Assembly: GCA_937889485.1 (NCBI GenBank)
Contig: CALAPG010000029.1
Location: 1 to 6,401, forward strand
Length of the DNA stretch: 6,401 nucleotides
Direction of reading: 5' to 3'
Source: an uncultured Moraxella sp.
GTDB lineage: Bacteria > Pseudomonadota > Gammaproteobacteria > Pseudomonadales > Moraxellaceae
Part shown: in pieces, positions 1-6,353 of the stretch
Numbering within the stretch: position 1 is the first letter of the stretch
How the letters are laid out: each line of letters opens with the position of its first letter
Translations under genes and position numbers: made by a program
The notes under the pieces: generated by a model
Databases searched by the model: none
What the model saw: only the letters and a program-made list of their open reading frames with translations
What the model was told of the DNA's origin: nothing

Positions 1-138
1 TTTATTCTCTTAAAATTTATTTAATTGCCTAAATTTATTTAAAATAAAAATAATAAAATCATATACTTAAATATTTATTACTTGAATTTATTACTTAAAT
101 TTGCATTTAATTGTGCATAAATATACAAGTTTAAGTAA
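1..138. other. Very AT-rich non-coding region at the left edge
   Basis: This stretch has only 18 G or C bases in 138 (about 13% GC), far below the coding DNA beside it. I see no plausible gene, no tRNA-like fold and no adapter sequence at this edge. It lies just downstream of the minus-strand AlbA_2 gene, whose TAA stop is at 141-139. It could be a weak transcription end region or the border of an accessory segment, but it has no GC-rich hairpin with a U-tract that would make a standard terminator. It contains short direct and inverted repeats, listed separately. Confidence 0.7.
74..102. repeat. Overlapping 16-bp direct repeats, 13-bp period
   Basis: Positions 74-89 (TTTATTACTTGAATTT) and 87-102 (TTTATTACTTAAATTT) are identical except for one base and share three bases, giving a 13-bp period. 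A poorer partial copy (ATACTTAAA) lies at 63-71. In DNA this AT-rich, short matches arise easily by chance, so a function such as an iteron or protein-binding array is not shown. Confidence 0.45.
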
Positions 139-139
139 T
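90..139. repeat. 10-bp perfect inverted repeat at the 3' end of the AlbA_2 gene
   Basis: ATTACTTAAA at 90-99 is the exact reverse complement of TTTAAGTAAT at 130-139, with a 30-base loop. The right arm touches the stop codon of the minus-strand AlbA_2 gene. A transcript leaving that gene could form an AU-rich stem here, but the stem is weak, the loop is long and no clean U-tract follows, so a terminator role is only a possibility. The left arm is also part of the local direct repeat. Confidence 0.4.
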
Positions 140-1803
140 TAAAGTTTTTGCCATTTGGCAGATTTTGTTGTACCTATTTTTTTAATCAAATTGAGTTTTC
201 TCATTTTGGTCAGCAAATTGCCGACTTTGCTTATTTTTTGTCGGTCATCAAGATGATTACTGAGCAAGGGAATGATAAGTGAGTTGATTTCCTCGCGTGT
301 GGCATAACCTGCGTTGTCAATCAAGTCCACCATTAATTTCATATAATGTTCATCCGCTTGTTTACAATTACGGATGTAAGATACTTTTTCGCCTGTTGCT
401 TCTGCAACTTGATAAGCTACTTGATAATTGGGACGGCGACCCTCTATCAATTTTTTGCGTTTTAATTCACTAGCCATCGTTTTAGTAATGGTTTGTCTTT
501 TTTGAACTCGGTCTAACGCCATGATTTCTTGTAGTGATAAGTCGGTTTTTTTGATTAATAATTTACTAAAAGCTGGGTCTATCACACCGCCATAAATCGT
601 TAATTTGACAGTATCGGGCTTGCTCAAGTCATAATCAGGTAAAGGTAAGTAACGTTTTGCCTGAGATTGGTGCATATCATAAATACCATAACCCATGCTA
701 TCTATCATGTTGAGCTGTACCATCGCGTTGACCAAAAACGGATTGCGGTAACGCTTTGGGCGGATTTGATGGTTGACATAATCCATCGGCTCACCTTCAA
801 AAAAACTGCCCATATTTTCAAGCACTAGCTGATTGGACTTTTCGGCAACGATAATTTTGGCATTTTGGGTATAGTCTTGATGGGCAATACAGTTGTGCAA
901 TGCCTCCAACACCATACGTTGGTCATATTTGGCAATCTCAACAGGAATGAGTTCATCATCGGGTAAAATTCGCATTTGAAAATTACGGATTTTTTGATAT
1001 AGCTCGCTACTGGTCAAAAAAAATGGTGGTAAAAAATGCTCGTAGGCTCGCTCACTGGTTTCTAGACTCCATGTCATCGATGCAGGATGTGGGGTCAATA
1101 AATAAAAGCTCTCTGCCTTGCCAAGCAGTAATAATGTGCCTTTAGTAATTTGACCATCAACTAATAGACGTGCCTTATTTAAAAAAGCCTCATCGCTTAG
1201 TCGGTTAAATTCATCCATATCAAAGCGTGTTGATGACTGCATTTTTTTCACAAACGCATCACGGGCTTTTTGAATAGCAGCTGGGTCAAGGTGGGATAGT
1301 TTGGCTTGTGCAACGACTTGGGCTGACCAGTCAATCGTTTTTTCTTGAGCATGGATTTGATTGATTTTATCTTGCCCCAAAGCGACAAGACTTTCGCCTG
1401 CTCGGGCATAATAGTGACCTTGCCAAGCGACTGGCGTGCCTTGCGGTGCTTGCGGAATTTGAAACAGAATCACTTTTCCATCGCGATGCTGTAATTCATA
1501 AATATTACGAAAGGTGATTTTTGGACTGATATTTTGTAGGACTTGGTTAGATACCGCTTGAATACGCGGACTATCGCCCTCTTTATAATCTGTACCAACC
1601 ACAGTTCGGGTTTTGTCATCCACCCCAAAAATCAACCAAGCAAACGCACAATCTCTTAAATTGGCTTCATTTGATAGTGCAGAAAAATACTGCCCAATGT
1701 CTGATAGGGAAAATTCTTTTTTACCCCGTTTGAATTCAATAACTTCATTTTCTCATGTGGCGATTAAATCATCAAGCAGCGCACTTAAGTCATCATGCGT
1801 CAT
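139..1803 (-). pseudogene. AlbA_2 / GHKL ATP-binding, putative DNA-binding protein (COG2865-like), interrupted by an in-frame TGA
   Basis: Read from ATG at 1803-1801, this gene would encode 554 residues, but codon 17 (1755-1753) is TGA. The frame is the same on both sides. After the stop it gives an AlbA_2-type N-terminus: ENEVIEFKRG near residues 18-27, SDIGQYFSALSNEANLRD near 34-51, and the LIFGVDD turn near 57-63. The middle looks like the HATPase_c_4 module of COG2865 proteins: EALHNCIAHQDY near 300-311, RNP near 353, GYGIYDM near 371-377. The C-terminal part is lysine-rich and probably helix-turn-helix. The family's function is poorly defined; members are described as ATP-binding, DNA-binding or transcription-related proteins. 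The start is supported by the ATGA overlap with yafJ. The lost residue is probably Trp (TGG to TGA), by analogy with relatives as I recall them. The first usable restart is TTG at 1635, which drops the conserved EFK strand. Nonsense mutation or sequencing error cannot be separated here. Confidence 0.8.
1753..1755 (-). other. In-frame TGA stop, codon 17 of the AlbA_2 gene
   Basis: The plus strand reads TCA at 1753-1755, which is TGA on the coding strand. It sits between LLDDLIAT (upstream, from the ATG) and ENEVIEFKRG (downstream), and both segments fit one continuous AlbA_2 N-terminus. A single G-to-A change from TGG would explain it. No frame change is needed to join the two parts. Confidence 0.85.
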
Positions 1804-2672
1804 AACGTCGCCCCCACTTTTCTAGCAATTGCAATACCTTCTTCAATGCTTAAGCATACCGCATCGCTCGGCGTGTCTTGATAAAAAATAGTGCCATCCC
1901 GAAACACCACACACTCATTGACCCGTAGCTGTTGCCATGCTTCGTTAGACGTCAGCGGGATGGTGGTGATTAAAGTCGCTTTATCTGACAGATTGGTCAC
2001 TTGGCTAAAATCAATGCTCACATCATCATCCGCCAGTTTGGCTTCACCAAACGGGGCTTGACGGGTGATATAAAATAGCAAACTGCCTGCATACGCCAGC
2101 TGCCAATCGCCATTACTAATTAGGCAATTAAATAACCCAAGCGTGGATAGTTCACGGCAAATTTGGGTCAAAAATTCAAACAACGCTTTATCGCTTGGGG
2201 GTTTGGCAAACTCAGCTTTTAACCGATTCAGCAAATAGCAAAATGCCAGCTCAGAATCCGTGGTACCCACAGGCTGATAATGCACCGCCACCGAAGGCAC
2301 TTGCATGGCAAAACCATGGGCAAGCTGCCCATTATGGGCAAACGCCCACTCCTCGCCCCACACCTCACGCACAAACGGGTGGGTATTGGCAAGACAGGTA
2401 CCGCCTTGGGTGGCTTTACGAATATGACAAATTACATTCATGGCTTTGATGGGATACGCGTTAATCAAATCTGCCACAGGTGAGTTATAACTTGGCTTGT
2501 CATCGTGAAATTGGCGCAGTCCTGCGGTGGCGCCGCATTGGCTTTTTTCAAAAAAAACAATACCAAAGCCATCTTTATGATGGTCGGTTGCCCCACCACG
2601 TTTACGAAACCCCGCAAAGCTAAAACCGATATCGGTGGGGGTGTTGCAGTTCATTCCTAATAATTGGCACAT
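1800..2672 (-). CDS. Class II glutamine amidotransferase, YafJ family
   Basis: The 290-residue product closely follows E. coli YafJ. Class II (Ntn-type) amidotransferases use an N-terminal cysteine, exposed when Met is removed, to release ammonia from glutamine. Here the ATG at 2672 gives MCQLLGMN, placing the nucleophile at Cys2. An in-frame TTG at 2690 would add six residues before that Met and bury the cysteine, so I reject it. Other family marks are HHKDGFG (31-37), HIRKA (83-87), NTHPF (96-100), AHNGQ (112-116) and GTTDSE (136-141). A G-rich stretch, GGGGGAA at 2688-2682, may serve as the ribosome site. The acceptor of the ammonia is not known for YafJ, and no synthase domain is fused here. 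The start lies inside the end of thrB (16-bp overlap), and the TGA stop overlaps the next ATG, so it is probably the middle gene of a three-gene operon. No damage is seen. Confidence 0.93.
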   Translation of the reverse strand: MCQLLGMNCNTPTDIGFSFAGFRKRGGATDHHKDGFGIVFFEKSQCGATAGLRQFHDDKPSYNSPVADLINAYPIKAMNVICHIRKATQGGTCLANTHPFVREVWGEEWAFAHNGQLAHGFAMQVPSVAVHYQPVGTTDSELAFCYLLNRLKAEFAKPPSDKALFEFLTQICRELSTLGLFNCLISNGDWQLAYAGSLLFYITRQAPFGEAKLADDDVSIDFSQVTNLSDKATLITTIPLTSNEAWQQLRVNECVVFRDGTIFYQDTPSDAVCLSIEEGIAIARKVGATL

Positions 2673-3685
2673 GCTGCCACATTCCCCCAATGCAAACTTG
2701 CCAAGCGTTTCATCAAATCTGGGTTTTTGACCATAATATCCGCCCCACTACGCCCCTGCTCACGGTTATAAAAAATCACATTAAGACGCAATAACCAAAA
2801 AATCGTGGCAGAAAAGCTGAGCATCACTGGCAAGGCTTGTCGCTCGTCGTCGGTCAGCGCTCGCACTGATTCATACCCCACCAAAAATGCCTGCATCTTA
2901 GCGTCATCAAAATTCACGGATTCGCCCGCGGTGGCATTACCCCACGTGGTACAAAAGTCATTGATCGTAATGGCAATATCCATCACATAATGCTCCACAC
3001 TCACCTCGGTAAAGTCTAGCAGCCCCGTCAACTTAGCGGTGGCTTTGCCGTTGTCTTCTCCAAATTCCCATAAGGTGTTATCGGTAAACATATCCAAATG
3101 ACATAGCCCTTTTGGCAAATCTTGCGGCAAGTTGGCATACGCCGTCCAGATATCCTGCATGAGCTTTGCCTCATCACTGGGCATAAACTGAGTTTCGCGC
3201 TCTTTGACTCTAGCCCAATCATACAGTGGCACGCCATAATTTTCGGCAGGTTGTAAGGTCTGCAAAGTCTGGTGCAAGGTGGCAAGCGCCTGACCCATTT
3301 CTTGGCACATCGCCTCTGTGGTATGCGTTGGGTGTTTGCCTGCCAGCTTTGGTACCATCAAAATGGCTTTATTTTCATAACGCATCACACAATCTGCCCC
3401 AATATCTTCTCCTTTGGCGGTCATTTTGACCAGCGGTGGGGCAATTGGTAGGCTGTCTTTAAGGGCGTGCATGACCGTTGCCATTTTCATGATATCGGCG
3501 GGTACGCGCTCTTCATATAGGGTAAAAACATAAGAAAAATCATCGCCTTGATCGTCCTGCGTCTGTATAAACCAGTTAGAATTTTTTACCCCTTGCACAA
3601 TCGGAATTGCTTTGCCAAATTTGACCCCGTACAAGCCACAAAACGCAAAAAATTCATCTTCAGAGAGGTGTGTATAAACAGACAT
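2657..3685 (-). CDS. thrB: Homoserine kinase, aminoglycoside-phosphotransferase-like (ThrB type)
   Basis: The product (342 residues) phosphorylates homoserine with ATP, the step before threonine synthase in threonine synthesis, in the cytosol. It belongs to the kinase-like ThrB family of Pseudomonas and relatives, which is unrelated to the GHMP-type ThrB of E. coli. The N-terminus MSVYTHLSEDEFFAF matches the family start. GVKNSNWFI (32-40) and YVFTLYE (52-58) form the nucleotide-binding lobe. HLDMFTDN (196-203) is the catalytic loop with Asp198 and Asn203, and GLLDF (221-225) is the metal-binding DFG-like motif with Asp224. MDIAITINDFC (235-245) is also typical of this family. It is slightly longer than the usual 315-320 residues. 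ATG at 3685 is preceded by AAGGAT at 3696-3691 with a 5-base spacer, a good ribosome site. It is the first gene of the leftward cluster, overlapping yafJ by 16 bp and divergent from hisF. Confidence 0.93.
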   Translation of the reverse strand: MSVYTHLSEDEFFAFCGLYGVKFGKAIPIVQGVKNSNWFIQTQDDQGDDFSYVFTLYEERVPADIMKMATVMHALKDSLPIAPPLVKMTAKGEDIGADCVMRYENKAILMVPKLAGKHPTHTTEAMCQEMGQALATLHQTLQTLQPAENYGVPLYDWARVKERETQFMPSDEAKLMQDIWTAYANLPQDLPKGLCHLDMFTDNTLWEFGEDNGKATAKLTGLLDFTEVSVEHYVMDIAITINDFCTTWGNATAGESVNFDDAKMQAFLVGYESVRALTDDERQALPVMLSFSATIFWLLRLNVIFYNREQGRSGADIMVKNPDLMKRLASLHWGNVAACANY

Positions 3686-3730
3686 AAGGCATCCTTGAAC
3701 AGCAGTAGGTCATAGAAAAAAAAGCAATCA

Positions 3731-3759
3731 TGGAAAAACTACGGTAACCACAATATAAA
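3731..3759 (+). promoter_or_regulatory. Candidate sigma-70 promoter for hisF
   Basis: TGGAAA at 3731-3736 (4 of 6) and TATAAA at 3754-3759 (5 of 6) are separated by 17 bases. Start would be near 3766, giving a leader of about 32 bases. No attenuator-like His-rich leader peptide is visible in this short gap. Confidence 0.4.
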
Positions 3760-3777
3760 TTTGATAAACTTACGCCT

Positions 3778-3807
3778 ATTATAGAAGGAAATTGAATATG
3801 TTAGCAA
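3778..3807 (-). promoter_or_regulatory. Candidate sigma-70 promoter for the thrB-yafJ-AlbA_2 operon
   Basis: On the minus strand a perfect -10, TATAAT, lies at 3783-3778, with TTGCTA (4 of 6 matches to TTGACA) at 3807-3802 and an 18-base spacer. Transcription would begin near 3771, leaving a leader of about 85 bases before the thrB ATG. The -35 would lie within the first codons of hisF, so the two divergent genes would share control DNA. This is pattern matching only. Confidence 0.4.
3785..3790 (+). promoter_or_regulatory. Ribosome binding site that fixes the hisF start
   Basis: AAGGAA sits 7 bases before ATG at 3798. It is only one base from the in-frame TTG at 3792, too close for that codon to serve as the start. 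Confidence 0.75.
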
Positions 3808-4556
3808 AACGAATTATTCCCTGTTTGGACGTGGACAACGGGCGCGTGGTCAAAGGTGTGCAGTTTGTTGATATCAAAGATGCAGGCGACCCTGTTGAAG
3901 TCGCCAAACGCTACAATGAGCAAGGCGCGGATGAGATTACCTTTTTGGATATCACCGCAACCCACCATGGGCGAGATACCACGTATCATACAGTTGAGCG
4001 CATGGCAGAGACGGTGTTTGTGCCTTTGACAGTGGGTGGTGGGGTGCGCAAAGTCGATGATATCCGCAGCCTACTCAATGCTGGGGCAGATAAGGTCTCA
4101 ATTAATTCGGCGGCGATTGTCAACCCTGAGTTTGTGGGTGAAGCAGCGAGCCGTTTTGGCAGTCAATGTATTGTGGTGGCGATAGACGCCAAAAACGTGG
4201 GCAACAACCGATGGGAAATCTTTACCCACGGCGGGCGAAAAGCCACAGGCATTGATGCGGTGGATTGGGCGGTCAAGATGGCAGGTTTTGGGGCAGGTGA
4301 ACTGCTGGTGACGTCAATGGATTCAGACGGTACCAAAAATGGCTATGATATCGCCTTGATGAAGCGCATCACTGACAGCGTGACGGTGCCTGTGATTGCC
4401 TCAGGTGGTGTGGGCAATCTACAGCATCTAGCAGATGGGGTGTTACAAGGCGGTGTGGATGCGGTACTGGCTGCCAGTATTTTTCACTTTGGCGAATATA
4501 CCATTGGGCAAGCCAAGCAGTTTATGGCACAGCAAGGCATTGAGATGCGGTTATAG
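3798..4556 (+). CDS. hisF: Imidazole glycerol phosphate synthase, cyclase subunit HisF
   Basis: HisF joins with the glutaminase HisH and uses its ammonia to turn PRFAR into imidazole glycerol phosphate and AICAR, linking histidine and purine synthesis in the cytosol. The product is 252 residues, the usual HisF length, with a complete (beta/alpha)8 barrel. It starts [20 protein letters not shown], typical of the family. The two catalytic aspartates are visible: Asp11 in PCLDVD and Asp130 in VVAIDAK. Phosphate-binding loops are seen as VGGGVR (79-84) and IASGGVGN in the second half-barrel. ATG at 3798 is chosen over TTG at 3792 because of the ribosome-site spacing and the family start. No other his gene lies next to it here: upstream is the divergent thrB, downstream an unrelated small gene, so hisH and hisA must lie elsewhere or beyond the window. 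Confidence 0.98.
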   Translation: MLAKRIIPCLDVDNGRVVKGVQFVDIKDAGDPVEVAKRYNEQGADEITFLDITATHHGRDTTYHTVERMAETVFVPLTVGGGVRKVDDIRSLLNAGADKVSINSAAIVNPEFVGEAASRFGSQCIVVAIDAKNVGNNRWEIFTHGGRKATGIDAVDWAVKMAGFGAGELLVTSMDSDGTKNGYDIALMKRITDSVTVPVIASGGVGNLQHLADGVLQGGVDAVLAASIFHFGEYTIGQAKQFMAQQGIEMRL

Positions 4557-4656
4557 TGCGATTGCCAAACCCTTAGAGATACGACTATTTTTGTAAGAGT
4601 AAGATTAAGTAGTCAGATGGGTGTCTTGACAACCAAGGCGCCAAATAACCCCCATT

Positions 4657-4660
4657 GAGG
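4657..4660 (+). promoter_or_regulatory. Ribosome binding site for the Excalibur-domain gene
   Basis: GAGG lies 9 bases before ATG at 4670 and supports that start. The in-frame TTG at 4655 overlaps this element and would put basic and polar residues (RYFV) before the membrane segment, so it is not favoured. Confidence 0.6.
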
Positions 4661-4669
4661 TATTTTGTC

Positions 4670-4975
4670 ATGTTAGTTAGATTAATCATCATCGCTGCCA
4701 TACTTTTTGGCGGCATGCATTTTTATCAACAATATCAAAAAGATAAAACCCTAAATGAACTATCACAGCCCGTCTATTCTTCAAACTCGGTGGCAGAAAG
4801 TCAAGCCACGCCTGCACCTGCGACCGAGCCCACTTTTGCATGCGATGGTCGTCAACATTGTTCACAAATGAATTCTTTAGAAGAAGCCAAATTTTTTATC
4901 AAAAATTGTCCTAATACCAAGATGGATGGCGATAATGATGGCGAACCATGCGAAAATGATAGCCGCTTGCGTTAA
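4670..4975 (+). CDS. Small membrane-anchored Excalibur calcium-binding domain protein
   Basis: The 101-residue product has three parts. Residues 3-19 (RLIIIAAILFGGMHFY region) form one hydrophobic segment, either an uncleaved membrane anchor or a signal peptide without a clear cleavage site. Residues about 25-55 are a Ser/Pro/Ala/Thr-rich linker. Residues about 57-95 form an Excalibur domain: FACDGRQHCSQM, EEAKFFIKNCP, then DGDNDGEPCE at 86-95. The DxDxDGxxCE pattern is the family's EF-hand-like calcium loop, and Cys58, Cys64, Cys80 and Cys94 are positioned for two disulfides, which fits a periplasmic location. In related bacteria this domain is also found fused to cold-shock/DUF1294 proteins; here it stands alone. 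Its role is unknown; cell-envelope calcium binding or a nuclease accessory role are guesses. It lies 113 bp after hisF and before lgt, with no clear promoter of its own. Confidence 0.88.
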   Translation: MLVRLIIIAAILFGGMHFYQQYQKDKTLNELSQPVYSSNSVAESQATPAPATEPTFACDGRQHCSQMNSLEEAKFFIKNCPNTKMDGDNDGEPCENDSRLR

Positions 4976-4980
4976 TACCG

Positions 4981-4997
4981 CCACCATAAAATGGTGG
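4981..4997. repeat. 7-bp perfect hairpin between the Excalibur gene and lgt
   Basis: CCACCAT (4981-4987), loop AAA, ATGGTGG (4991-4997), plus a possible G-U pair outside it. It begins five bases after the TAA stop of the Excalibur gene, where a terminator would be expected. No U-tract follows directly (the next bases are TAACGACG), so it is not a canonical intrinsic terminator. It may instead protect the 3' end of the transcript or weaken read-through into lgt. Confidence 0.5.
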
Positions 4998-5017
4998 TAA
5001 CGACGTGGGTAAAAATT

Positions 5018-5026
5018 TGCTATGAT
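5018..5026 (+). promoter_or_regulatory. Extended -10 promoter for lgt-thyA
   Basis: TGCTATGAT combines the TGn extension (5018-5020) with a 5-of-6 -10 box, TATGAT (5021-5026). No strong -35 is seen at the right distance, as is common for extended -10 promoters. Start would be near 5033, leaving about 27 bases before the lgt ATG. An 8-bp inverted repeat (GGTAAAAA at 5008-5015, TTTTTACC at 5036-5043) flanks this box. Confidence 0.5.
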
Positions 5027-5059
5027 AACCCCATTTTTTTACCAAATTTGGATACGCAC

Positions 5060-5950
5060 ATGACCATGATTCACCCCCAATGGGATCCTGTTGCCCTGCA
5101 TCTAGGTCCTATTCAAGCCCATTGGTACGGGCTGATGTACCTGCTTGCCTTTGCTTTTGCTTATGGTTTGGCGTGGTATCGCATCAAATCTCGCCCCGAT
5201 TGGAATACCGATATGGTCTCTGACTTGGTGTTTTATGGGGCGATGGGCGTAATTTTGGGTGGGCGCATTGGCTATGTGCTATTTTATCAATTGGGTGAAT
5301 TTTTAGCCAACCCCATGTATTTGCTCAAAATTAATGAAGGCGGCATGTCGTTTCATGGCGGGTTTTTGGGCGTGGCGATCGCCATGTGGCTGTTTGCTCG
5401 TAAGTACAAAAAGCCTGTTTTTAATGTTTTAGACTTTATCATTCCTTGTGTACCAACAGGTCTGTTATTTGGGCGCATGGGCAATTTTATCAACGGCGAA
5501 CTATGGGGGCGGGTATCAGACGGCGGCTACAACTGGCTCATGTTATTTCCCCAAGCCATCAATGCCGATGCTGCGTTGTTACAGCAAAATCCTGCGCTAC
5601 AAAGCCTTGCCGTCAATTTTAATGATTATTGGTTACTGCCCCGCCATCCGTCTCAGCTTTATCAAGCGTTTAGTGAGGGGGTCGTGTTATTTGTGCTGAC
5701 TTGGTGGTTTGCCCGTAAGCCGCGCCCGCGTATGGCAGTGAGTGGTTTGTTTGTGATGGGGTATGGGGTGGCACGGTTTATTACGGAGTTTTTCCGTCAG
5801 CCCGATGCCGATCAAGGCTTTATTTTGTTTGACTGGATGACCAAGGGACAATTGCTAAGTTTACCGATGATTTTGGTTGGGGTATTTTTGCTCATCTGGG
5901 CGTACCACAATCAAACATATGATTGGGGTCGTCAAAAAAATGTGGATTAA
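5060..5950 (+). CDS. lgt: Phosphatidylglycerol--prolipoprotein diacylglyceryl transferase
   Basis: Lgt is an inner-membrane enzyme that moves diacylglycerol from phosphatidylglycerol to the lipobox cysteine of prolipoproteins, the first step of lipoprotein maturation before LspA and Lnt. The product is 296 residues with several hydrophobic segments (for example 23-39, 55-75, 100-114, 228-244 and 265-282). The family signature is complete: GRMGNFINGELWGR at 138-151. Other conserved parts are SFHGGFLG (97-104, with the essential-type His99), RHPSQLY (195-201) and EFFRQPD (243-249). ATG at 5060 is chosen because MTMIHPQWDP fits the family N-terminus and GGAT at 5050-5053 is at a workable distance. 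An in-frame ATG at 4991 would add 23 residues, begins inside the hairpin and lies upstream of the likely promoter; ATG at 5066 is a possible alternative. The gene is intact and is followed after 15 bp by thyA, an order also known in E. coli. Confidence 0.97.
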   Translation: MTMIHPQWDPVALHLGPIQAHWYGLMYLLAFAFAYGLAWYRIKSRPDWNTDMVSDLVFYGAMGVILGGRIGYVLFYQLGEFLANPMYLLKINEGGMSFHGGFLGVAIAMWLFARKYKKPVFNVLDFIIPCVPTGLLFGRMGNFINGELWGRVSDGGYNWLMLFPQAINADAALLQQNPALQSLAVNFNDYWLLPRHPSQLYQAFSEGVVLFVLTWWFARKPRPRMAVSGLFVMGYGVARFITEFFRQPDADQGFILFDWMTKGQLLSLPMILVGVFLLIWAYHNQTYDWGRQKNVD

Positions 5951-5965
5951 CAGGTAGATAACAGC

Positions 5966-6353
5966 ATGATAACTTCTAAAAATGAACAAGCTTATTTGGA
6001 TTTACTCAAATGGGTACTCGCCAGTGGCACCCAAAAAGGTGACCGAACAGGCACAGGGACGCTAAGCCATTTTGGCGCGCAAATGCGCTTTGATTTGGCT
6101 GATGGCTTTCCGTTACTGACCACCAAAAAAATTCATACCAAAAGCGTGATTTATGAGCTGCTATGGTTTTTAAAGGGTGATACCCATGTCAAATACTTGC
6201 AAGATCACGGTGTACGTATTTGGAACGAGTGGGCAACTGCTGAGCAAACTGCGCGGTTTGGCAAGCCTGAGGGAGAGCTTGGGGCGGTATATGGTCACCA
6301 ATGGCGAAATTTTGGGGCAAGCCAGCAGCCAGATGGCAGCTACAATGCGGACG
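5966..6353 (+). CDS. thyA: Thymidylate synthase, 5' part only (cut by adapter)
   Basis: ThyA methylates dUMP to dTMP using methylenetetrahydrofolate. Only about 129 genuine residues are present. DRTGTGT (26-32) carries the Arg of the phosphate-binding loop (E. coli Arg21), followed by FPLLTTKK (48-55), [10 protein letters not shown] (64-73), IWNEWA (near 85-90) and GAVYGHQWR (near 106-114). Between the last two is a [13 protein letters not shown] insert, which E. coli lacks and which is common in Acinetobacter/Moraxella-type enzymes. The catalytic cysteine (E. coli Cys146) and the rest of the protein lie beyond the window. The frame continues into adapter DNA from 6354, so the apparent ending EIGRAHV and TGA at 6374-6376 are false; Asp129 is the last residue encoded wholly by genomic DNA. 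ATG at 5966 has AGG at 5952-5954. The 15-bp gap to lgt suggests cotranscription, and folA often comes next in relatives. Confidence 0.97.

Noticed and set aside
1..60. Possible adapter at the left edge
   Set aside because: Neither the TruSeq adapter nor its reverse complement is present; the sequence is simply AT-rich.
1753..1755. Recoded TGA (selenocysteine or TGA-Trp code)
   Set aside because: No selenocysteine insertion element is evident near the codon, and the other genes use TGA as a stop (yafJ ends in TGA), so reassignment is unlikely.
1613..1825. Plus-strand open frame of 70 codons across the start of the AlbA_2 gene
   Set aside because: It is antisense to the AlbA_2 coding frame and the yafJ end, has no family resemblance and no ribosome site; it is a shadow frame.
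4626..4631. Perfect -35 box TTGACA before the Excalibur gene
   Set aside because: No acceptable -10 box lies 15-19 bases downstream (the bases there are C-rich), so I do not call a promoter.
4991..5059. Upstream ATG start for lgt giving 23 extra residues
   Set aside because: The extra residues do not match Lgt N-termini, the ATG lies in a hairpin, and the likely promoter is downstream of it.
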